Shown here: positions 1 through 10,900 of the stretch, piece by piece | Numbering within the stretch: the first letter of the stretch is position 1 | Layout of the letters: each line of letters starts with the position of its first letter | DNA from: Amia ocellicauda | Taxonomy: Eukaryota > Chordata > Actinopteri > Amiiformes > Amiidae | Direction: 5' to 3' | Assembly: GCF_036373705.1 (NCBI RefSeq) | Contig: NC_089850.1 | Coordinates: 34,954,233 to 35,018,232, forward strand | Length of the DNA: 64,000 bases | Program-made: the position numbers and the translations under genes | Notes under the pieces: generated by a model | Seen by the model: the letters and a program-made list of their open reading frames with translations, nothing else | Databases searched by the model: none | What the model was told of the DNA's origin: nothing

Positions 1-130
1 TGTGAGGGTGAGATGCAATAGTGTGGCTACCTGGACTGGTTGCTGATGCAGATTCAGTGTTCTATCGTTCATTTTTACTACAAGGTTGTCCAGCGCTGTT
101 CCTGCATCACTCCCACTTCAGCAGCCCTAC

Positions 131-661
131 AGGGGAGCTCCACATGAAAAATCCAATTTTTCTCAGGTTATTCTATAAGTAGAGAGATTCTGAGGAGTGA
201 GTTTTCATGTCCAGCTCATTCTATGTACCAGAAATCAGCGATCGAAGAACATGCTGTGACGTCAGGGGGGTGCAATCTCTGGAGCTGCTTTGCAGGAAGT
301 CCATGGGGGAAAACTAGGAAATCGTGAAAAAAAAAAAAAAACGAATGCACGCTCAATGGCCCCATCACCCTGTTGTTGCCGAAAGAACCATTGTTTTTTA
401 GTCAAAACGTTTTTCACCTCCCAGAACTGTCACTCTTATTTGACTTGATTTTTGCTTCAGCCACCGCATAGGCTACTTTACTATAGGCTACAGTGCAGTG
501 TGAAACTGCGGGCGCACAGGGATTCCACTTTGCATTCCTATTTCTTGAACTCTGATTTCTGGTACATAGAAAGAGCTGGACATGAAAACTCACTCCACAG
601 AATGTTTCTACTTGTAGAATAACCTGAGAAATAATGGATTTTTGGTGGAGTTCCCCTTTAA
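131..661. repeat. Fold-back (inverted-repeat) MITE, copy 1, in WDR43 intron 1
   Basis: The left arm (131-235) and right arm (about 545-661) are inverted copies of one sequence containing GTCCAGCTC, TTCTATGTACCAGAAATCAG and TCAGGTTATTCTA. The 5' edge reads AGGGGAGCTCCAC and the 3' edge GTGGAGTTCCCCTTTAA. The interior has no coding capacity and contains an A-tract near 330. Two further copies occur at 3879-4461 and 48521-49575. A TTAA lies at several of the outer edges, which may be the target site or part of the repeat. Superfamily not assigned. Confidence 0.8.
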
Positions 662-1586
662 TTTATAACTGTATAGGGACTGGGAAATGTGTGTGCAGCA
701 GGTAGAGGTTTAGGTAAAGTCAGTCATTTCGAGATCATTGGAAACCAATGCTTCAATACCCTTCAGCCCGTCAGCCTCCAGAGCACAATTTATTGAAGTG
801 TTTTATACTACACTCTATTGTCCATGTTGTCAGGAACTGGACATTTAGGGGGTGATGTATCTACCTGCATCTCCCTGTTTTACACAATAAGGAGCATTTT
901 ATTACCTTGCTGGTGGTGAATGGTGCCGGGGTGTTTAGAGACTGGCTGCTGCTGCTGGATGTGCCCGTTGCAAAGGGCATTTCTTATATTACTCTGGGGT
1001 TCATTTTCTTATTTATTCCCCCCCCCCCCCACACACACACACACACTTTTTTTTCCTTGTTGTCCTTCTCATGGTTTAATTGTACGATTCTACTCTGTTA
1101 CTGTAGTATAGCTTTCTACTGTAACAGGGTTTTTCTACTCTACTGCTACTACAGTGCAGGCACCTTGTGACCATAGTCTTTCAGTTATATACCAGAGTGC
1201 GGAATTTAATATTTTTTTTAACGATGAGAGAATAATCTTCTCGGCAGATTATTACAGTGAGCAGAAACCAGCTGCTGGTGTATGTGGTCCTGTGACTGTC
1301 CCGGACTGCACCAACTCCCACCTGTTACTCTAAAACACACTCTCTCTCCCAGAGACTTCCACATAGGTTGTCTTCAACTGTTGATGAAGCATGGCTTCTG
1401 ACCAAATGTAGTTTCTCTTTCTCTGTCTCTCTCTCTTCAAAGTTCAAAGTTGTGCTTTATTGGCAGCTTACAACTTTTTATTTTGCCAAAGCAATTAAAA
1501 AGGCATTACATGCCAGGTAACAGCACAGTTACCCCTGGATAACGATGTCTGCCAATAAATAAATTATAATCCTCCTCCGCCCGCAG
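662..1586. other. WDR43 intron 1, remainder
   Basis: No gene is visible. It contains a poly-C/(CA)n tract at about 1018-1047. A 1430-1560 stretch with TTTATTGGCA-type motifs resembles dispersed fish repeats. It ends in the acceptor CCGCCCGCAG at 1586. Confidence 0.6.
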
Positions 1587-4500
1587 GAAGGCCCTCAGAG
1601 GAAGAAGCGGCGTTCAGAGGCGATGGTGGCGGCCGAGAGGGCAGACCTGTTGGCTCTGGGCACTGCGGCGGGCAGCGTGCTAATCTACAGCACCGTGAAG
1701 GGAGCCTTGCACTGCACACTAGTAAGTCTGAGCACACTGGGCATTGCCCACTGGAGGTACAGGGGGTACAGGGCTGTGGTGGGACTGGGTATGGTGCTTG
1801 GGGTATGGCACTGCACATTGGGTAGACTGGGCATTGCAGAGAGCACAGGACAGTGGGCATCTGGGGAGTAGCTCTGGGCATCAGCACATTTGGCCGCACG
1901 GCAGCTTGCTTGAGACAGCGGGAACTTTAGCTCGGTGCCAGTCTGAGGTTAGCACAGGGGTGTGGGGGCTGAAGCTGGCAGTAGTTGGGGGGGGCATTGT
2001 GGCTAGCAATTGATAAAGGGCACAGAGGAGGTTGAGGGCACTTCTCACAGGCCCTGTGCTGGACTGGGGTGGAAGAGTTGGAGAACCTGCAGTTGTAGGT
2101 GCAATTTACTTTTGATCTCTGACTTTAACCACTCTCTCCCTCTTTCTCCTCCTCCTCCCCAGGAGGGTGCTCACAGTGGGCAGGTGAACAGTGTGCGGTG
2201 GCATCCTGAAGGGGGCGTGCTGTACAGTGGTGCCGAGGACGGCCACATCGCAGAGTGGGACCTGCGGAGCGGGAAGTTGCGCTGGTCAGTCCTGACTGTC
2301 CGTCCGTATTTAGCAGATTGCTAGGTTTTTGTTATATCCAAACCTGTTAACTAACACAATCCAATTATTGGGCTTAATTGATGATTTAATGACTCCTGTA
2401 AGAGCGGCTGCATTGTGACTCTCCACGTACGGGGTGTGCCACCGCTGTGACGGTCGGTTCACTGACCTGTGTCTCCCTCTCTCCCCTGCGTATCTGTGTG
2501 TGCAGTAAGTGGAAGGTGGACCGCAGCGCAGTGACAAGTCTGTGTGTCAGTCCAGATGGCCGGCTGCTGCTGTCAGCTGGGCAGACCATCAAGATGTGGG
2601 ACCTGGAGACCAAGGAGGTGTACCGGGTGAGTCTTTTTCCCCAAGAGCTGAAGGGATAAAACCCCAGTTAACGGACAGGAAGCACACAGCTCCAGCACTG
2701 ACAGTGTCACTAAATGGGGCCCACTTGTTGGCTGAAAGACATCTGACAGGTTTCTGTCAATTGGGTGGCTAATTCTTTCTCCTCTTTCCACTGCTTCTTC
2801 CCTTCCTTTTTTCTGCTCCTCCCTCTCTCAGAGATTCACAGGACACTCCACAGCCGTGACGACTCTGTGTTTTGCCACCACGCGCCCCCCCGACAGTGAC
2901 GGCCTCTACTTCCTGTCCGGAGCCGCCCATGACCGGCTGCTCAGTGTGTGGTAAGGACCGCTCTCTCTCTGTGCTGCCTGTTTCCAAACGCAGTGAGTTT
3001 TCTACAGGTGGCACAAGGCTGTGGTAGCTCACTCCCTCTCCCCTCCTCTCAGGCAGGTGCGTGCAGATGGCAAGGATAAGAACGCAGTGGTGTCCTTCAC
3101 TCTGACAGACGAGCCGCTGCACATCGACCTCACTGCCTCTGACAGCAAAGACGAGGTGAGTGTCCATATCGGCCTCGCTGCCCCTCTCGGTGACTCGATC
3201 GGTTTCTTTCCTCCTCGTCTGTGCCTGTATCTCTCTGACCTCTCGTCCCTCTGTGGCCCTCATGGTTATGTCTCTGAGTATGTCTCTTCTGTGTCCATCA
3301 CTGACTGAGAGTTTGCTTCTGTCTCGCTCTTTCCCTGTCCGAGTCTCCTGGTGTCCCCCCGTCCTGTCTGTCTGCTGACACTGCTCCACAGCTGTGAGGG
3401 AGTGATGACGGGTCTAGGGGTGTTCTGGTGTAGAGGAGGAATTCTGTATCAGAATTTCATGTTGGGCAAGACAAAAAGTTGGGTTCAGTTTTATATAATT
3501 TTGCATTTAAGCCTTTTTGGACAGATTATAGTATTGATAGGAAATTCTATCCCTCGATAGAACACTCGTATTTTAAATATAAATATAAAGCTATAATGAA
3601 GTGCTCCAGAGATGGCCTGTCTGGAAGACACGATCATACTATCAGATCGAACATTACTCCCTATTGCTGGACAACTACATGACATTAATGAGGAACCCCA
3701 ATCTTTATCACACACTTGTGTTCTCTGTATTGAAGGTCTTGGCTTGAATGAAAATATTTTTCAAAAAATCGGTTACACTGAGCTACTGCACCTGGCCTCT
3801 CTGAAGTAACACACAGCTGAAATTCAGACATTTTAGCATCTGGAGAGGGCGCTGTCCTGAACCGATATAATGCACTTTAAAGGGGAACTACAATGAAAAT
3901 CCTTATTTTCTCAGGTTATTACAGGGCGACTTACATTTATACCCATTTATACAGCTGGGTATTTTACTGGAGCAATCTACCTTCCAGTTATGAGTCCAGA
4001 GCCCTAATCACTACTCCACAGTGCTGCCTAATTCTATAAGTTATTCTGTAAGTAGATACATTCTGTGGAGTGAGTTCATGTCCAGCTCATTCTATGTACC
4101 AGAAATCAGAGTTCGAGAAATATGCCGTTATACGCTCGCACGTCCCCCTGTGGGTGGGAAGTTGTGGGTGTTGAAAGACTACAAACCGATGGTTCTTCAG
4201 AAGAAATAGGGTGATGTGTCATTGAATGTGCATAGTTTTTATTTTATTTAATTTTTTTAGTGATTTTCATGATTTTTCTGATCTTCTCCATTGACCTTCC
4301 ACCAAAGCAGCTCCAGAGTTAGCACCCCCGTGACGTTATGGCCTATTTCTCGATCTCTGATTTCTGGTACATAGAATGAGCTGGACATGAACTCACTCCA
4401 CAGAATGTATCTACTTACAGAATAACCTGAGAGGTCATGGATTTTTGGTGGAGTTCCCCTATTTTGTGACTGGCATTGCCTTGGCCTTTGCTCTGTACTG

Positions 4501-4847
4501 CCCTCTGTGTGAATAGGTCTGTGCTGCCCCTGGAATCATTTGAATGATGCCAATGGCGGGTTTGTTTTGGAGCAAGGAAAAGAGCAGCAGAAAATTCACC
4601 AGGGTAGGCTCTTTGACAAAGTTTTGACTGATGTATTACCTCCATTGTAACTGAAGTCTCTCTCTGCACAGGCGGTGAGGCTGGCAGTGGTGTGTAGAGA
4701 TGGGCAGCTGCACCTGTTTGAGCACATCCTGAATGGGTGAGTGAAGCCCTTTCCCCTGGTCTCTCCCCTTCCAACTTCTCTAAGCCTTCTCTCTCTTCAG
4801 GCACTGTAAGATCTCCCTGGTGTTTTTCTCTAACTTCTCCTCTCCTG

Positions 4848-4900
<53 letters not shown>

Positions 4901-7900
4901 GGCACTGTAAGAAGCCCCTGTCCCCGTCCTGCTCAGTGCAGGTGTCGTCCCCGGGGGCGGTAGGGGTGCCAGGAGGGGACAGTCCGACTCCGGTGCCAGT
5001 CCTGGCCACTGCTCTGGGCCAGGAGAAGCAGGCACTGCTGCTGGCATACGGCAACCATACACAGCCCGTCATTGAGCGCACGGTGAGGAGGGGCAGAGGA
5101 TGCCTCCAGGGAGCGAGGGTAGAGTGAAGGACTGGGGCACAGAGGGAGGGAATTGAGACTTTGGCAAGTAGGAGGGGATGGTATAGAGGGTGATGTAGCT
5201 GCATGGGTGATGCCCAAGCTATGTGTATGCCTTGTGTATTAATGTCTCTCTCTCTCTCAGACGGTGAACACTGCAGAACGTCACGTCTGTCTGGTCAGGG
5301 ACGTCAAGGCTACTCTGACCCTCACAATGGAAACCGCCATCTCAAAGGTAACGTCCCCTAAGGGGGCAGGGGCAGGGTGCGGTACAGAGGACCGGAGGGT
5401 GGGGACTGGTAGATCTGTATTTCTAAGATGCACTTATCCAGGGAGACTTTTACATGCAAATACCCATTTATACAGCTGTGTTGTTACTGGAGTAATGTAG
5501 TTAAAGTTTCTGGAGATTTTGTGTGACATGAAATGCATTTTTGCTGTCCTCTGACCTTGCTTCCTCTCCACTCTCCCATTCCTTGTTCCATGTCTCTTTC
5601 CCTGGTTTGTTCCCCGATTTAATTCAGTTTCCTTGTTTTCACTTGCACATCTTTTTTCTATGCCCATTATTTCAAACGCCTTTTGACCTTTGAACTCACT
5701 TTTTACTATTTGACCTGCCCATCCCCTCAGGTGAAGACTCCTGTTGTCAATGCAGATGCCAAAGTCCTCGTGCCTGGACTTCCTGGACACTGTGCGCCAG
5801 TCAAGTCTGTCCCTGCAGAAGCCGAAAAGAGGAAACAGAGTTCGAAAACCAAAGAGGTTCGTATAATGGTGGGCAAAGGGACAACCCTGCCTAGGAAGAA
5901 GGGAGTTTAACATGGTTTTCTGAACAGCTCTGCTGTCTCCTGTGTGTGCATTGCATGTTAATCTCGCTCCTCCTTTCTCTCCCTGATCTCCCTGTCCCTT
6001 TATTCCACATTTTCTGCCCCTTTTTCCTTCTCTGCCTGCTGTAGATGTCCATTGAAGAGCGTCTGGGAGAGATGGATCTGACGGTATCTGCGAGAAAAGG
6101 GGGCCCTGTGGGGGCTTCCTCTCTCCAGACAGACAGCTTTGCCGTGCTGCTTGTCCAGGGGCTGGAGAGCAACGACAGCAACATCCTCAATGTGAGTCCA
6201 CAGCCCCTCTTGACCGCCTCGCCCCTTCATGAGCTCGCCCACACAGCTGAAATCTGCGGATATCTGGTGTCATTGGCACTTCAATTCATATAGCAATGAT
6301 TCTGCTTTGAAAAGTAACTATTTATAAGTTAGTGTTTTGAAGGGTGTCTAATTTGTTTGTACATCAGAATCCCTGCTTCTTTTGTGAGGCCTTAGTGTGT
6401 GCAGTAATCTAATATTACTGTAGGGGGCAGTGAAGTGACTTGCTTTTAACCACTCTCCTCTTTCCCTCTCCTGCAGAAAGTTTTGCAGACCAAGAAGGAA
6501 GCTTTGATAAAGAAAACAGTTTCCAGATTACCAATCCCTGCCGTCCTGCCATTGGTGGAGGAGGTGAGCAGTCAGCGGGCTTGGGGGGGGGATACTTAAA
6601 CCGCAGAGAGGATACAGACCGAGCCTGAGACACGGCGATGCAGGGACCTTGACGTAAAGATAGTCATGCAGTCGGGCACAGAGACACTGATGTTAAGAGC
6701 GAGAGCGGTTTCAAATCTTAGCAAGATGTCCTCACAAAGGTGGCAACTCCTGAACAAACCAAGTTGTGGAGACATCCGACATCAGTTTTCGCCTTACATG
6801 TTTTTTTTGTGGTGTGAGGAATACTGGGAATCAAATGAGTGTCAATGAAGTCCCCACAAATAAAGCAAAGTGTGGGTCCAGTCTGTCTGGAGTCGTCTCA
6901 CACTGTCTTCTCCTGTTTCAGCTCACCAAGAGGATGCAGGGCAATCCATACAGGTGAGAACCCAGCTGCTGTGAAATGTTTGTGCCATTTATTTTTTTTG
7001 TCCCGTCCCTCTACACTGGAATGCTTTCATATTGTCGTCTGTGTATTGAAAGTGTACTCGTGTTTCTCGCCCTCTCTTAGTGCTGTGATGATGGTGCGCT
7101 GGCTGAAGGCAGTCCTCACACTCCATGCCTCCTATCTGTCCACAGTGAGTGTCCCCTACAGGGGGTGGGGGTGGAGGGATGGAGGTGGAGAGGACTGGAA
7201 GGAGTAATGGGGATGATTCAGTGTACAGATGTTTATGTGCCTGTCCGTGAGTGAGTCTCCCCTCTCCTGCTGTAGCCGGTGAATGTGAATATTGGGGGGT
7301 GTTACAGCCTGTCTCTCTCTCCTGCAGGTGCCTGACCTGGTGGGCCAGCTGGGTGTCCTGTACCACCTGATTGAGAGCCGAGTGAAGATGTTCCACAAGC
7401 TCACTAGACTGCATGGCAAACTCTACCTGCTGGTCACACAGGTAATGACCTGAGCTCTCGCATCACACCCCTGACCCCTGAAACTGTGGGTTGTCCTAAT
7501 CTCCCAAGAATATTAGATATACATTTAAAGACCTATAATCGTTACAATAATTCCAGTGATTGTGAATAAATAGGATTAAACCTTGATCTTTGGTATGTAA
7601 CCCTGTATCCCCTGCCCTCAGGTCGCGGCATCGGAGAGGTCACACACCGTCACAGAGCTGGACCTCACCGCCAAACTGGTCTATGAAGAGGGTAAGGACA
7701 TGCCCAGCATTTCTCTGGCTCTCTGTCTGATATTTAAAGAAGGGCTGTACCCTGCAGGACCAGAGTTTCCCTGTTCCTAACTGTTCCCAGCCTTTTGGAT
7801 GAGTTGGGGCAAACACTCACTGGACAGGGGCCAGGTGGGGGGGTAGTATGTGGGACTTGTTGATTCCACACACAAGGAAGCTGGAATGTTTTATTATTTT

Positions 7901-10900
7901 AGAAACTGGATGTAATTTCAGCATTTTGATGCATAATCCTGATTTATTGCAGGAATATTTAATATTTTGACACTCAGCCAGTCTGTAACTTACTTGAAGA
8001 CAAATTACAGTAAAATTTGTACATGCTTGTAATAATACGATTCTCTTGAATGCAGTGTCTAATTGTTCTATTTGGCTAAGGATTTTTTAATCCTTAAAGT
8101 TTTGAGGGATTTAATTTTAACCAGATGTAAATATCCTGACATTAGGATTGCTCTGCATGGTGAATTATTCTTACTGTACAAAAACTCTACTCTCCCTTCT
8201 CTACTTGTCCTCCCTCCCTCTGACATTGCATGCAACTGAATTTAAATGCAAATGAGAAACTACTTAATCTTGTTCATGCAAATGAGCTCACACACCTCAG
8301 TACAAATGCAAATAAAACCCTGGATCTGTAAATGCATTTGAGAACTGACATGAACATGCTTCACGCATGAGAATTAGACTTCTGTAGCCAGGCAACCAGG
8401 CTGGACTGAGCAGCCCCTTATTTTGTTGGTTTATGTGTAAATGGAAACCGCACACCCCACACTGACTTCTGTGAACAGCTTTATTGAAAAAAATCACAGA
8501 TCAGTCTCTGTATATAAAACTAAAACTAACAAAGGGCATACCTTCATGAGTCACTGAGAGATCCCCACAGTGCAAGAGAGGTCTTTATGAGCACATCAGG
8601 ATATAAGCATTGCTTCAATTCACCCCACTAAGGTGCCCTGCCCTTAATCTGTGTCTCTGGAGCCTGTGATGCACCTTATCATGAACAGATTGTCATAGGA
8701 GAATAACCGATTGGAAGGTGGTTGTTCCATCTGTGGTCAACCCTCAGCCCACCGCTGCGTTGCTCTTCTACAGCAGTCTGTTGTTGCACCTGATGAACGC
8801 AAGCATATCGAGTTCACAGTCACTCGGCACTGGGGGGGCGGGCAGGGCGCAGCTGGGCTGGGGGCAGGCGGGGATGCAGAGGTAGTGCTGAGCCAGGTGA
8901 GCCAGCCGGGGGTAGCGCTGCCGGCTGCTCCTCCAGTAGGCCAGTGGGTCCTGGCTATAGGGTAGGCAGGCCTCCCCCAGGTAGCTTTCTACCTCCTGGG
9001 AATGGGGGCTGGGCGATACTGGGGGGTCGTCCTGGAAGAAGGGGAATAGGCAGCTTCTCTTTGGGGAGCAGGGAGAGGAAGGCGAGGGCAGAGGCTTAGG
9101 CGGGCATGGAGCTGGGGAGTCTGTGTGGACCGTGCTGGCCAGAGACAGGAGGTCTTCTCTGAGCTGGGCTACCTGGTCCACCTGGGCCACTTTACTCGAC
9201 TGGTCCCCAAGCTCCCCTTCCCAGCAGCGCAGTTTCAGCCTTGGGTCCAGCAGGGTGGCTCTCTGGTAGTCTGCGCTTCTCTCAAACCCAGAGAGCCGCC
9301 GCTCCACTGCACTCCGCAGGGCAGGAGCGAGTCCTAACCCTGGTCCTGGTCCCGGCCCACTCTCAAACGCAGAGCCCAGGTGCCTGTGGAGGCCTTGGAT
9401 GGAGGGGATGACCAAGCTGGCAGGCACTGGTGCTGTCCCTGGTACTGTCCTCATTCCCCCACCTCGCACCCGTTCCTGTAGCTCTTCGAAGGGGCTTAGG
9501 AGGCCAACCAGCTCCTCCAGGAGCTGCTGGTCACCGGGTTCAAGGGGTGGGGGGGTGCTGCCACTGCTCTCAGCCATTGCCAGCACCATGCGGATGACCC
9601 TCAGTTGACTGCTCCAGAGGGAGGGGACGGTGTGGGTGGGGGGGTCATGCCGCAGCTCTGGGGCAGTAGTGGTGCTCTGCAGGAGGGTGCTGATGGAGGC
9701 AGCTCGGCCTATGGAGGGAGCAGCTGCCTGGGCCACTGCCTGAAGCGCATCAGTCACCACCAAGTGCAGGGCTCTGGCAAAGCAGGGCTGGAGCCCCAAT
9801 ACACCTTTCCCATCCTCCAGCTTGCCCTCCTCCTCCCCCCAACCATTGTCTGAAGCCGATCCCTCGAACCCCGGCAGGGTGGCGTGGTGTTGGGCCTCGG
9901 GGGCCAGGTCTATGAGGATGCAGGCCACCTTGCCTGCCAGGTCATAATCCTCCACAATCTGGTGGCAAAACTGGAGTAAGCCTGGAGTCGCCCGTTTATC
10001 CCCAACCCGTCCGGTCCTCCTGCAGCCCAGCATCACTGTCCGTGGTGTGAAGTCCACCACCGCGTGTCCAGCTACTGCCACGTAACGGCCACGCCCCAGG
10101 CTGGCAGTCAGACACACGCGTGGGGCGGAGTGAACCAGCGCCCGCACCTGTGGGAGGAGCTGTGATAGCTGCTGGCCCAGTGCCTTCAGCAGGGTGGGGT
10201 GGCCTGGGGGACTGTAGGCTGGCTGGAGCTCCTGTAGGAAGGCCCTCAGCAGTGGGCTGTCCGCCAGGGAGGGGGGCAGGAGCTCCCCAGCAAACAGGCG
10301 GATCAGCGCCATGTCAGCCTGAGCCTGACGGGGGTCACTGTCTTGCCACTTCTTTATAGGCGGGGGGGTCAGGGAGGTCAGGGGTTGAGGTGGCGGCGAT
10401 GGCTTGGCTGGGCTGGATGCGAGCTCCAAGGGGATGTAGGCGTGCTTCCTCTGCAAGAGAGGAGTTTGAGGTGTCAGTGTGATGTCCATGCCAAAGTCTT
10501 TTCAGGTCTACTGCAAAGGAAAATAATAGGCAAAACCTACTCTTAACAGATTGTTTTATGTAGCTGGCACCTGGACTGTGACCCTGTGCTATGCTTTGTC
10601 TGGAGGTATCCCCAGTCAATGCAGACCCTTGTTGTATACGGCTGCTCCAGGACTACAAGACCGCTGCAGTGTGGCATTGACTGGTGTCTGTGACCTACAG
10701 GTCCTGTCGTAAGCTGCCCTGTTCACTGGCTACTGGAGTGAGACGCTACACTGTGCTGTCCTGTAGTGCCATGTTGTCTTGTTGTTTCAAGCAGACCTGT
10801 CCTGAATGGTTGTTTGGGTGAGCGCTCACCTTCATGTGGTTGAGTAGGTTGGAGGTGGCCCTCCTGTTGAAGCTCATGTCCACTCCGCAGTGTTTGCACT

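Noticed and set aside
2769..3389. 206-aa minus-strand frame
   Set aside because: Antisense of WDR43 exons and CT-rich introns, charged low-complexity; no start or domain support.
3400..3480. AGTGATGA C-box-like motif in a WDR43 intron, checked as a snoRNA
   Set aside because: No CTGA D box at a suitable distance and no terminal stem.
4415..5062. Long minus-strand open frame (215 aa) across a WDR43 exon
   Set aside because: Driven by the (TC)n microsatellite (ERERER-type) and the antisense of an exon; no domain.
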